Shown here: one piece after another, positions 1 to 11,900 of the stretch
Layout of the letters: each line of letters starts with the position of its first letter
Numbering within the stretch: the stretch's first letter is position 1
From: Caprella mutica
Lineage: Eukaryota > Arthropoda > Malacostraca > Amphipoda > Caprellidae
Reading direction: 5' to 3'
Assembly (NCBI GenBank): GCA_947561585.1
Contig: CANNZV010000340.1
Coordinates: forward strand, 310,001-374,000
DNA: 64,000 nt
Notes under the pieces: generated by a model
Told to the model about the DNA's origin: nothing
Database searches by the model: none
The model's input: the letters and a program-made list of their open reading frames with translations, nothing else
Position numbers and translations under genes: made by a program

Positions 1-2600
1 ACGTAAATGGTAACTGTGGAAGGAATTCTCCTGGATTGGGTTATGGAACAAAAACTAAATGGAAATAGTTCACACAACCACTCTAGTTACATCATACCTA
101 CTAAACATTGAGTCATGCTACCAGATGTAAGAGTTTCAAAAAACTAAAAATTACTGATGAATTTCACCTATGTTAACCGTTCTAGGGTTAATTATTCAAT
201 TTCTTACTACCTACTGCTACTATCCTAGCGTGAGTCCACATTGTTATATGTTTTAACATGCTAAATGATGTACGTGCAGTGTAAACAACTCGAAAGTTCA
301 ACCAAAAAGCGCATTAAGTCCCACCAGTTGTGGGACTTCTTGCGTCTTCCCTTTCCTCTCAGGAATAGACGCATGTGTCATGAAAACTACCCTTCAACTG
401 CGCATGCCTATTTTCAATGATGCATGCATACCGCCTTTGAACACTGTGCGCTTGTTGAAAGGAAAGTTGAACAGGTGTGGATATACCTTGAGTCTACTGA
501 AAAGAGGTTTTCTCTATCTGATAACTATTAATTACCTAGTTTATAAAATGGTTACGTTTTGTTCCTCTGTCAACAAATAGAATTGTAATTTTCAATATTC
601 AACAATTAAAAAATAAATAAAAAGGTAATGTAATGATATGATAGTGAATCATTTCAACCCTTTATAACCGTGCGTGACTTATTCGTCACATAAAAAAATA
701 AAGGACTTTCCTGTTATAAATTTAATGTGTGCCTAGTGACGAATGTGACTATCGCGTCACGTGTTAAAATCAAAATTTAGGAAATTTAAAAAAGAATCAA
801 AATTAGTTCATATATTAACTATTTATTGGCTACTAACTAGACACATTCAAAGTTTATTAAATTTAACTTTTGAAAATTAATTATGGTCGTAAAGGGTTAA
901 CTATTGAATGAGTTTTATTTAAATTAAATTATCAACCAACCAAGGTTAATGAAACAACACATATAGGCTATAGTACCTAGATATAATTTTAATTGTTAAA
1001 TATTGAAGAGATACTTTGACTTTCTAATACTAATTATAAACCCAAAAAATGTGGTACTCTAATTTATAATATCTAACCTAACTGCAATAATGAAATAGGT
1101 AAGTGTAGAAAAGTAGGAAAGCGTTGTTTGTAGTTACGATTGAGTAGATAGAACTAGTTTCAAGATTTGCACAATTAAATAAAAAGAGCAAATGCACGAG
1201 TGATGAGAATACGACTGCCTAGATTTCCAAGAAATTGAAAACCTGGCAACTCGCTCGCTTATGCCAGCTACTCCTAAATATTATAATATTTATTAAAGTT
1301 TAATAAACTAGTATAAAACAAAACATAAGCATTTAGAGAAACTTTATAAATAATGAGAAATGAAAAATACCTAATAAGTAATGATACCTAAAAATAAATT
1401 ATAACTAATTAAAATGGCACTTATTGGACATGTCCAGAACATCAAACCAGGATACAGTAACATAGGGTATGGTAATCAGCTGATTGAATCTATAGTTTGA
1501 CGTGACCACCAGGTGACTCAAAATGGCGACTCTGACCACACTTTGAAACATGGAAAAACCACTTAAACTTAATCACTTTTAAATTGAATTTTTTCTTATC
1601 AATTACTAACTAGGCATTGGTTAAATTGTATTTCCATTATTTTTTTTCTTATTTGTTATTCATAGGAACTACAATTTAGCAGTTAACTAGCACTAATTTA
1701 GGCTCCTAGGTAGCATATTTTCAAGACCCTATTTTTAATAGATAAGTTAAAGAAATGAACAATAAAAACACACCTGAATTATATCTATATATTCAACTTT
1801 AAGGTTCAATCGCCATTTCCGCTTTTCTTTTGCACGAAACCCCTATAAAATGACTTCAAACTTCTCGAAATTAACAAGCAAATACGAGGAATTATGAGCC
1901 GCTCGGTCACAAACAAGGAATGTGTTGATGTGGTGATGTCATATTTTTGTGTCGTCTACTAGGTACTATACCCGTTCATGTTCCTGTACCCTGCATCAAA
2001 CAACAGAATACAGGCAGGTCCCTCCCGCTTTTATAAAAGTGGTAATAATTGCGTTATTATTTCCATTCGTAGACATGAATACGGAAACCATTTTTTTGTG
2101 GTGATTATTCCATGTAACTACTGTATAACTCGCACGGTTCCATATTTTCGGGTACGTTAAAATCTATATATAATAAATTAATAATCGTTATTTAACTTTT
2201 ATTTAAATTAGCATCCATGATACCAATTAATTAGAATAGAAGTTAAATAATAATTAATATATTTTCTTTTTTACGTGTCTGAAAATATAAAAGCAACCAA
2301 TAAATTGGAACTTAGTAACCTATACTAACGGAAGTATTTCACAGAGTATAAAATTGCTGTGTGATATCTTAGTGTAATATCTTTGGTTGAATTGTCCTTT
2401 TATCAGGTACATGTGTCCCAAATCTCTCCTGCTTTGCCGCTGCGTCAGAAGAAATGATTATGTAATAAAGTATGATTCGATGATTTTCATCCACTGCTGC
2501 TTGCTTCCACCTAGATCTATATTGATGTCAAAAGAATCTCTCATGCCTGTTGTCTACATATTACCTGAAAAATTTACAAAAAAAAATGTATAACACAACT
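1..2600. other. Intergenic, no gene recognised
   Basis: AT-rich sequence in which I see no convincing exon, RNA gene or long ORF. The only structured item is a weak TTAA-type inverted-repeat candidate at about 652-899, listed separately. At 2638-2648 the sequence ACCACCCTGTA resembles the CAGGGTG-type terminus of the mariner element further right, so a mariner relic may end here. Confidence 0.5.
652..899. mobile_element. Possible TTAA-type MITE
   Basis: The left edge reads CAACCCTTTATAACCGT and the right edge, reverse-complemented, reads TTAACCCTTTACGACCAT, so the ends form an imperfect inverted repeat of about 15 bp. The right flank is TTAA; the left equivalent is TTCA. piggyBac-like elements use TTAA targets and often have CCCTTT-type ends, but with a degraded left target this is only a weak call. 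Confidence 0.3.
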
Positions 2601-2649
2601 TTGGGATAAATAAAATGAAATAGGGTGCTTTATTTGGACCACCCTGTAT

Positions 2650-5072
2650 AAGAACTAATTATACAAGCCTTCAAGATTAGCTTCTTGTTAAAAGTTCACT
2701 TTGAATGTTCATGATTAATGGCTAGTTTGGACATGCTTTACTACCTGGCTTTTTTCAGAGCAGCTCTGTTGGAGTTTAGCAAACCTTAAAATACAGTAAT
2801 AAATTAATGGGAACTGTATTATCCCCAGACTACAGTCTGAAAATAATGCACAATTAGTTTCCAGATATTTAATTTTTGGGGCAATTTGTCTCCAAAGATT
2901 TTCCTATTACTCTCCAAAATGGTCAAAAATCTTCAGTCTGCAATGCTTGTCAAATCTGTTTCCCAAGATTTTCATTTTGAGGACAATTTGTCTCCAAAGA
3001 TTTTCAAATCTGTCTCCAAAATGTCTCAATTATTACATGTAAACATAGGAATTAATTGGAAAATTGTCACCAACTTTCCAAGATCATGCAAAGACATTTT
3101 TTCCCTCAAAAAATGTCTCCAAAGATCTTCACCAACATGGAAGCGCTTTGCAGACTGGAAAAATCTCAAAATACTTTCCAATAATTGCATTTAAACATAG
3201 GAATAAAATAGAAAATTGTCTCCAGATAATTCAGGATACTAATTTCAAGGCCTCAATTGTTGCCGGATAAACTTCACAACTTCATGCATCTTTTGCAGAC
3301 TGGTGTAATCTGCTGCATTTGGCCCTCAAAATTCATCTGTTAGACTGTTAGCCCAGGCGGCTAACATTTTCTTTAAATGTTTCTGTAGTCCAGTCCACTG
3401 CTAATACATGCATATTCACGGACTACCAGTATATAGAATGTAGTAGTGACAATTGAGACTGTTAGTGTACGTGACGTCATCACAGCAACACTTTAAAATT
3501 GAATTTAAGGCATTCGGAGAGTGTTTTATTATAAAAAATGTTTATTTATTGCCAATATAAGAAAAGAGTTATGGTGTATCAAGTTATTCAAACTACTTGA
3601 CCCTAATTTTCAATAAAGTCTGTTACCTTAATGACGTCATGATAACAAGTCATTCTGATGTCACTACTACGTATATAGCAGTGGACCGAAAAACAGACCT
3701 AATTATGTAGCTGAGAGACGTTGTTATAGTTCCAGTACTATAACTTCCTTGTGTTAGCCTAAGGGATTTTCCAGGGTTGCAACAGAGCCAGTCCAGTCTG
3801 TATTTGGTGCACAAAAAACCACTGACCTTGTTATCTCTGCCAATAGGGCAGAGCAAACTGGTTGCTCTGATCCTGTTTAAAGTTATTGGGGGATTAATGA
3901 TGAGTCCTCAAAGTTAACTTAAGTCTATTGTAGATTAGGTTAACACACAGAAAGCATGGACAGAGGATGAAGGCTGAAAATGAACAAAACAAAAGTATGA
4001 ATAAACAATAAACAAACAGAAATAAGATAATTAAAGTTATTAAACATAAGGAAATAATAATGATAAAGTGAAATAATAATAATAAATAATAATTCAAACT
4101 AATAAAATAAAAACAAATAATAAGACATAATAGGAAGAACTAAACTTACAGGCATAAATGAATGGAGTAGCTAGGAGTAAGTCTGGCAGAGAAGGAGGAT
4201 GTACATTTACGTAACTTAGATAGCTAATATGAATGATTAGTGCAATGTTAGTAATCTGAAAAGATGAAAAGAATAATGGAATCAAAATGAAATGATTAAA
4301 TGTTGTCTAAAAACTTCTATAACAACGTGTTCAAAAAATTGAAAAAAGAAAAATCCACGAACGTAATTGTTTGATCCACCAACATTTTCCTCATTTAGCC
4401 ACTGTAAATTAATGGTAACAGGAATAAATAGCTAAAAATCCACCGACTTTGCTAGAATATTTTCTTTTAAGAGGGAAAAATTCCACCGACAAGTTGGTGG
4501 AATTTACCATGTAGTACAGTCTGGTAGCCAGTCTGCAAAAGATGCATGAAGTTGTCTCCTGAATTATCTGGCAACAGTTTTCTAATTAATTTACATTCAA
4601 TTATTGGAAAGTATTTTGAGATATTTTTGCCATTTTGGAGAGAAACTTGAAAATCTTTGTAGAGAAATTGTCCCAAAAATTAAATATCTGGAGACTGGTT
4701 GTGCCTGCTCTGCAGACTGGCAATAGAGTAATTAATTCATCAGAAAAGACCTCTTTTTCCAGAGTGGAGCCCAAGTCCTATTTAATTATTCCTATGTTCC
4801 CATGTTATTAACTTATTTGCTGTGCCCAAATCCCAATTTCTGTAAAAAAAATCCTGAGTCTGTCCGTGGAGACTTTCTTTCCAAAATTTCAGACTGACTT
4901 AGGAAGTTAGCCTGTTAGGTATATATTTTGCTGAAAAGAGAAACTGAAAATTGAAGAAACTGAAACAGAAAAAGCAAATGAAATATCTAGATGATTTAAT
5001 TGATTTCTAAGAAAACGCATAACCAGTCATCCAGTCTGTAGTTCATGGTAAATTGAAATTCCACCGACTTGT
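2650..5072. other. Intergenic mosaic of MITE fragments
   Basis: No gene is seen. The stretch is built from pieces of the short elements that fill 25.5-31 kb: sequence close to the 27610-27851 element at about 2860-3310, a copy with CCAGTCTGCAAAAG and GCAGACTGG ends at 4528-4720, and pieces of the family with CCAGTCTGTATTTGGTGCA ends near 3790 and 4380-4520. At 2730-2755 there is an end of the CAAGTAATAAAG family also seen at 8566-8780 and 35866-36096. Confidence 0.5.
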
Positions 5073-6187
5073 TGGTGCCAGTTGTTGTTGGTGTTGTTGT
5101 ATAGCCCCCCAAACATCCTTGCTGGGACGAAGGGGCGCCCCGAGTTTCAGCCACCCGAGGCACTGTGTGGGAGTATGTGGGCCTAAGGGAAACCTGCATC
5201 ACTCAGGAAGTTAACAACTGCCTGAGGATAGATCCAAAGGGGCTCCAGTGAGTGTATGTTGTATGTAATCCTGTGTAGGTGTAGTGACGTACATTGTGTG
5301 AGAATGTGAGAGATCGTGCCCTGATCGACTTGACAGAAGTCGCACCGATCAGAGTCCGATCTCCCAATCCTGTGAATGTAGTAAGGAAGGGAAGGATGGT
5401 GGTCACATCTCAGCCGTGATAGGGTAACCCTATCACGCCGAGACATGGACAACTCACTAGGGTCGATGGCTAGAGGCCTAGACCCAAGGAGTCTATTAGG
5501 AGTTAAGAAGTCTAGAGCTCGTTGTGTGAATGTGGTGTGTATGTGTTTGTGAAGAGATGTGTTGTCTGGGGTGGGAGGGAGAGTGGTGTAGAGGTGTGTG
5601 TAGTGTGCGAGGTGTCCTCTCAGTTTGCATGTAGTGTACGGGATGTGAGGGGTCTAGTGTAAAAGTGTGTGCCCCTCATGTCCATGTGTGAGGTAAGAGG
5701 GAGAACTCATGTTTCTGTGTGTATTTGGTGTGTGGGTGTACATCCGGTGGCAATGCGAAGTGCAGTGTTTTGTGTTTTTTGGCGTGTCTGTAGGTGGGTG
5801 TTGGATATGTCAGGTGACCAGGCTGTGTGGGCGTAAGTGAGGATGGGTGTGATGAACTGTTTGTAGAATGTTGTTATATCTTCCTTGGAGTGTCCGTAAG
5901 TTGTGTGAGTGAGGGTGCGTATTCAGTCTTTGTTTGGCGCTGTTTTTTTATTTCAGTTATGTGGTGTTTGAATGTCCAGCCGCAGTCGAGTGTAACTCCA
6001 AGGATTTTCGGCGTGTTGTTCATGGGAAGGGGAGTGTTGAGTGTAATGTTTTGATGGGTTCTGTATTCAAGGGTCTAGGTAGGGTGTGTGTAACTAAGGT
6101 GACAGAAAATTTGTCTGCGAAGATCTTTAATCTGTTTTTTTTCTATCCAGTCTTCTAGTGAGTGGATATATGTTTGTAAGTTGTTGG

Positions 6188-7817
6188 CAGGGTTGGCAAG
6201 GTAGGTTTCCCCCAGGTTTCCCCCAAAATGGGGGAAACTGAAAAAAACATTTGGGAAAAACTGGGGGAAACCTAAATTAGCTATACTTATTACTTATCCA
6301 AGGGCTTTATGATGTCTGTGTGCTCGTTTACGATGTCTGTGTGCTCGTTTACGATGTCTGTGTGCTCCTTTACAATGTCTGTGTGCTCCTTTACAATGTC
6401 TGTGTGCTCCTTTACAATGTCTGTGTGCTCCTTTACAATGTCTGTGTGCTCCTTTACAATGTCTGTGTGCTCCTTTACAATGTCTGTGTGCTCCTTTACA
6501 ATGTCTGTGTGCTCCTTTACAATGTCTGTGTGCTTCTTTACAATGTCTGTGTGCTTCTTTACAATGTCTGTGTGCTCCTTTACAATGTCTGTGTGCTCCT
6601 TTACAATGTATGTGTGCTCCTTTACAATGTCTGTGTGCTCCTTTACAATGTCTGTGTGCTCCTTTACAATGTCTGTGTGCTCCTTCACAATGTCTGTGTG
6701 CCCCTTCACAATGTTTGTGTGCCCCTTCACAATGTCTGTGTGCCCCTTCACAATGTCTGTGTGCCCCTTCACAATGTCTATGTGCTCCTTCACAATGTCT
6801 GTGTCACTGTGTGCCCCTCACAATGTCTGTGTGCTCCTTTACAATGTCTGTGTGCTCCTTTACAATGTCTGTGTACCCCTTTACAATGTCTGTGTGCCCC
6901 TTCACAATGTCTGTGTGCCCCTTCACAATGTCTGTGTGCCCCTTCACAAAGTCTGTGTGCCCCTTCACAAAGTCTGTGTGCCCCTTCACAAAGTCTGTGT
7001 GCCCCTTCACAAAGTCTGTGTGCCCCTTCACAAAGTCTGTGTGCCCCTTCACCAAGTCTGTGTGCCCCTTCACAAAGTCTGTGTGCCCCTTCACAAAGTC
7101 TGTGTGCCCCTTCACAAAGTCTGTGTGCCCCTTCACAAAGTCTGTGTGTTCCTTTGATTTATAATAACTTGGTGAGAAACTGTGATAACTAAGGGATAGT
7201 AAAATCAAATATACTGATATTCAATATTTGTAATTTCTTTTATTGTTCACTGTAGATAAATATGACAAAACTAAACTTTTATATTTGGTACTACATTCTT
7301 CCTTTCAGTAAATAGTTCTAACATCTTAATATAGCCAATTATATAACTTGCAGTGGTAACTAGCAAGCTTAATTACGACTTGTCACTGAGTATAGAGCAC
7401 TCTGGTTCTCTGGAGTCTGAACTGGTTCCATAAATTTACAATACCTTGTAACCTTAAAGTTAACATTGCACATGTCATGGGATGATGGGAATGAAATGAT
7501 GATTACTACCTATATTAATCATCATTCATTAGAGATATTTAAATATTATAATTTTGGCAATTATGATTTTTAATTGACGAATAAATTAATTAGAAGTAGT
7601 TATACCAATATATTATCATATTATGCATTTATTGATCATTAGACTCAATGATTCATTTGACATATAGCTACAGTAAAACATGTTAATGGTCAATATGTTA
7701 ACTTACATTTATCATTAACAGACTACCAAGGTTTCCCCCAAGTTTCCCCCAGATTCCCCCAGTTTCCCCTGGGGGAAACTAAAAAAACCTCCTTGAGGTT
7801 TCCCCTAACCAACCCTG
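6188..7817. mobile_element. Non-autonomous hAT element with internal minisatellite
   Basis: The element is flanked by a perfect 8-bp target duplication GTTGTTGG (6180-6187 and 7818-7825). Its ends are inverted: CAGGGTTGGCAAGG on the left and, reverse-complemented, CAGGGTTGGTTAGG on the right. Eight-base duplications and CAGRG termini are hallmarks of the hAT superfamily. Subterminal GTTTCCCCC repeats occur at both ends (about 6205-6275 and 7730-7800). No transposase is encoded; about half of the 1630 bp is a 21-bp tandem array. It is inserted inside the dead retrotransposon of 5083-8138 and is therefore younger than it. Confidence 0.88.
6309..7152. repeat. 21-bp minisatellite, about 40 copies
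   Basis: The unit is close to CAATGTCTGTGTGCTCCTTTA. Early units carry CTCCTTTACAATG, later ones CCCCTTCACAATG and CCCCTTCACAAAG, so variants are grouped rather than mixed. Because 21 is a multiple of three and the unit lacks stops in several frames, long spurious ORFs run through it on both strands (for example a repeated DIVKEHT on the minus strand). I see no reason to treat these as genes. Confidence 0.95.
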
Positions 7818-8148
7818 GTTGTTGGTGGTGGTCTCGTGTTTGTGATGTTGTGAGATGATGGTGATAACATCTGTGTATTAAAGAGTGTGAACAGAGGTGT
7901 GTGTTGGCGTAGGGAGGTCGTGAAGGTATAGGTTGAAGAGTGTTTGTCAGAGTACGGAGCCCTGCGGTACCCCGTCAGTGTAGTGGAGTGTTCTGGAGGA
8001 CTTGCTGTTGTATAGTGTTTTGCCTGAGCGACCTGAGAGATAATTGGCAAGCCATATTTTATATGAGTCGTGGATGTGTGTGTTGAGGTGCACTGCTCCA
8101 GCTTCGCCCTGACACCATGTGCTGGGTCCTCCCAGGACTGGTGCCAGT

Positions 8149-8500
8149 CTGTTTTTGGTGCAGAAAATCCCACTGACTATTACAAAAAGCTGAAAAAAAT
8201 CTACCAACAATTTCCAATAATTACAATTTGAGTGATCCACCAAGACTGAAGACACCAACATTTTCTCAATTTATCCACCATAAATTAATGGTTACATAGG
8301 AATAAAATATAAATAGCCAAAAATTCACTGACTTTGTTAGTATTGAAAAGTACAGCAGAATTTGAAGATTAATCCTGTGCCCAAGTCCTATTTAATTCCT
8401 ATGTTTCCATGTAATTTGCTGCGCCCAAATCCCGATTTCTGTAAAAAAAAATCCTGGGTCCTTTGGACTGGGAATTAACTATAAACTGGGTTGTATAAAC
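8149..8500. repeat. Remnant of a CCAGTCTGTATTTGGTGCA-family element
   Basis: The sequence starting GCCAGTCTGTTTTTGGTGC and the downstream tracts around CCACTGAC and AATTAATGGT match the family found at 3790-4520, 25807-25930, 29165-29424 and 29597-29831. The Jockey-like element of 5083-8138 inserted at its edge; the matching other part lies just left of 5073. Confidence 0.55.
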
Positions 8501-8565
8501 ATTATATTTTTTTCACTCTGAAAAGGCTAATTCGGAGCTGTTCTAATGTTGTTCTTTTTATCAAA

Positions 8566-8780
8566 CTTGTAGCTCAAGTAAAATAATATGGCTTATGAAC
8601 TCTCCAGGTCTCTTCAAAAATCCCCAAATTTCTCTCCTAAATGATCAAATTATCATAATTTTTTCCAAAATAACATTGTAGCATAGAAAAAAATTAGATA
8701 TTTCTCGCCATTTGCAATTGAACGGCTCAAAATAACTGTATGGCGTGTTTGAACATGCTTTATTACCTGGCTTGTAAGTT
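8566..8780. mobile_element. MITE with CAAGTAAAATA termini
   Basis: The left end CAAGTAAAATAATATGG pairs imperfectly with the right end (CATGCTTTATTACCTGG, reverse-complemented). A second copy with the same termini and internal blocks (GGAGAGAATTTGTTG, ATTTGCAATTGAA) lies at 35866-36096 in opposite orientation, and an end is present at 2730-2755. Flanks CTTGTAGCT and CTTGTAAGT suggest a decayed target duplication of about 8 bp. Confidence 0.55.
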
Positions 8781-8933
8781 GTAGCTAGGTATTCAAACTC
8801 TAACTGATTTAATAATTCTTTACTTTTCAGAAAGTTATCTACATGATGCTGTTATCAGTGTTATGTTATAAAAAAGATTCAATTGAATGTATTTTGTACA
8901 TACCAAGTTTCAATTTATTTTCCTTTTCTCAAT

Positions 8934-11900
8934 ATGTCTAATACATCTTCCAAGAAACTAATATGCACAAATGTGAAGCGAAGAAGAGATCAAAACAAAC
9001 TTTCCAATTCTTGGGTGGATTTGGAGTCCTTTGAAAAACAAGCAAATATTGATGCTGGTTTTGAAGCTCTGACAATTAATAATGTAAAGGAAATTATTTG
9101 TGATAAAGACAAAAGTGCAGGTAAATTTGAGAAATTTGAAGTCATTTCTAGTTCAGTGAAAAACAATTCTGATGGTAAATTTGGACATTTGAATGGTAAC
9201 TCCAATAACAATGTCTCTGGAACACACTGTGGTGCGTCTGACATTTCTAAAAATGATTTAGATCAGTTAGGCTATGTCATTCCTGAAGCTCAACCCTCAA
9301 AATTGAAGTCTTTAAATACAGCAGACAATGAAGTAGCTCTTGGTGATACAAGTTGGTGTGCTGAAGCTGAAATAATTAATCATATTGATGCACCCAAATT
9401 CCCTTCAATTCCCCTAGAAAAGAGTTCTGGTGAACCAACAAGTTTCTATGTTCTTCCAACTAACACTTATGAAAGTTTTTATGAAGTTTCTACTTCAGAC
9501 ACTTTGAATTTAGAGGACTCAAAAATGGCATCTGATCGCATCGCCAAACCTTTACCTCGAGAATTCACAAATGTGATTAATTCTGATAATTTCAGTAGTC
9601 AGGTCGGTTTACAAAATGCATATGAATACAATTTTAGACACAAACCTTACTCAAGTCTCCATCCTGAGTTCCCTGAACATTCTCTATCAATGTACAATAG
9701 ACATTTACAGATGATGCAACAGAGCAGGAAAATGGTCATGAGTAACTCTGTTGATGAAAACTCTTGGTCTGATTCTGTACCAGCACCCCCACCTGATCTA
9801 GGACTACCAGATTACACCAAAAAGAGTCACTTCCCTATTAATAAATACAAAGAAACTGAGAAAAGGACAGATGACTCTGATGCATCAACTATGGTCAAAA
9901 GCAAGGTTTTGGGCATTTGGAACAATGTCAAATATGGTTGGTCTGTTAATCTTGGCACCAACTTCTCCAAGTCTTCACCAATAGTTCTCCTAGGGAAAGT
10001 CTTCAGGCCACCATTCACTTCCCAGTATACAGATGTAGCAAGAAACATCCCATCTGACAGTATGACTGCATTCAAAGATTCTTTCTACTCCTTACCGTGG
10101 TTCACCTACCGTAACAAACTTCCTGTATTCCAAACCTCAAAGGGAACAGAGTTGTCTTCAGACTGTGGGTGGAGCTGCACGCTTCGGTGTACTCAAATGA
10201 TGATGTGCCACGCCCTCCACCTCCATTTCATTGGCAGCAGTGAGTAGTTACTCTAAATCATACAAATTAATCATTCTCTTTACTTGGCTCAACAAATACT
10301 GATAATGACTTAACTCTCTTAACTTATTTCTTTAATACCTACATATCTCGTTAATAATTCTGTTGAGCCAAATGGAGCTACTGTGTACTCTTCAACATAT
10401 TTCTAAACTTTCATGATTTTTTTATTTAATTGTTGTTATGCTGATGCCATTATTGGAAGGTTTTGTAGGTATGCTAGCTATCTATAAAGGTTCTTCCTAT
10501 CATATCTCAAGAGGCTAATTAATTGTAGTTATGTTATCAAAGTTCTATATCAGAAATATCAAACAAGTTGCATTTAATGTTAGTACTGAAATTCAAATTT
10601 GTTTTCTTTATTTAAATATTATTTTCTTCAGATTTCACTTACACCCCTGGAATAACTACCATCCCAATGATAGTGCATGGGTGTCTGGTGAGGTGGTTTG
10701 GTGATGGCTATGGTGATGATGGAGTCTGTCCCATCTCTCTGCACCAAATGATAGACTGTGCCTCTGGCTGGTCTGGCAAAGAGGCTGGTGATTGGTACTC
10801 CCCTAGTAATGCTTCTATTGCCATCAGGTAAGGGAATCTTGTCTCCTGCAACTATGTGAATAACAATATGTAACCTACTGGAGAATGAGATGTATGAGTT
10901 TTCATGAACTAAGTAGTAAAGCACCAAATGAAATCCAACATATTCATGTCTCTATTCAGAGTAGCTAATAACTATTGTCATCTTTAGATAGTAATTTACA
11001 CCACTACTCTGATTGATTACATTAGTAACAAACAATCTCATTGTCATTTAGCTTTTTTGCTTTAGTCTGTGAAACTAATAGTTATTACTGACTTTGTTAT
11101 TTGAGTACCTATTGATGAAGAGGTAGCTATTTATACTTTTTACCATATTCATTGATATATTCTCAATAAATCCTCCATTGAAGTTTTCAGTGAAGACTGT
11201 TGCTCCTATTTTACTTGACAATTCATTTTCAAACTTAGCATATTTTAATTCAACTGCTCTACTTTCTTTGTACTTGTGATTTACTGTCTCAATGTGAAAT
11301 TAAATTTATTTTTTTGCGGAACAAAGTAACCATAGCTAACTGTAAATTTTCAGTTTCAAATTGGAAATTAAAAGCGACTAATTATGTTAATACTTTCACC
11401 GCAACGTGTGCCATATGTGGTACACATCTAACTGGCTCAAACAGCATCATGTACCACCAGTGGTACACGAGAACAATTTTTTGTAATTTTTTTAAATTGA
11501 ATTTTCTCCAACATATTTTGAATACTTTATAAGACTAGTGTTGAAAAAGTAAGGAATAAAAATTGCAATATATAATTTGTAAAAATATATTACACATTTA
11601 TGACTAGAGATATCAGAAAAATATGTTAACAAATAAAACAACTGTACATGTATGCAAATAGAACAATGATAGTGGTTTGGTATTTCCGTCATTTCTCGGG
11701 TTGTGGTGAAAGTGTTAAAATATATTGAAGAAATCCTAGATTTCCCTGTAGCAGTAATTTACTACCAGACTTGTGATTAGTAAAATAAATTTCTGACTGT
11801 GTGGTGTTTTGATTATTTTTAGTAGTGAAGTTTTTAAGGTATGGTAATAATTTACTGCACCAGTCTAAAGGGTGAGAATAACTAGTGTACCTGTAAGGGT

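Larger units (their letters stand above)
5083..8138 (-). mobile_element. 5'-truncated non-LTR retrotransposon (Jockey-like), dead
   Basis: The segment is bounded by identical 10-bp direct repeats TGGTGCCAGT at 5073-5082 and 8139-8148, as expected for target duplication by a non-LTR element. On the minus strand the high-coordinate end encodes a degraded reverse transcriptase core (WLANYLSGR, then GVPQGSVL, then YTDVITI where YADDITI is usual) with an in-frame stop just after GVPQGSVL. The low-coordinate end (5452-5183) encodes a C-terminal part, LSRLRCDHH followed by a Cys-x2-Cys...His...Cys cluster, typical of the ORF2 tail of Jockey/CR1-group elements. The 3' end on the minus strand finishes in an ACAACAACACC-type simple repeat. 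A hAT element at 6188-7817 splits it. The 5' part, with the endonuclease and ORF1, is missing, so it is a dead copy; the clade is inferred from general RT motifs only. Confidence 0.8.

Noticed and set aside
6290..7208. Long ORFs on both strands across 6290-7208 (up to about 290 codons)
   Set aside because: They are read-through of a 21-bp tandem array without stops; there is no domain, splice or start-context support.
8883..8933. Upstream start of ATG4 at 8883
   Set aside because: The codon there is TTG; the first in-frame ATG is at 8934, which fits eukaryotic initiation.
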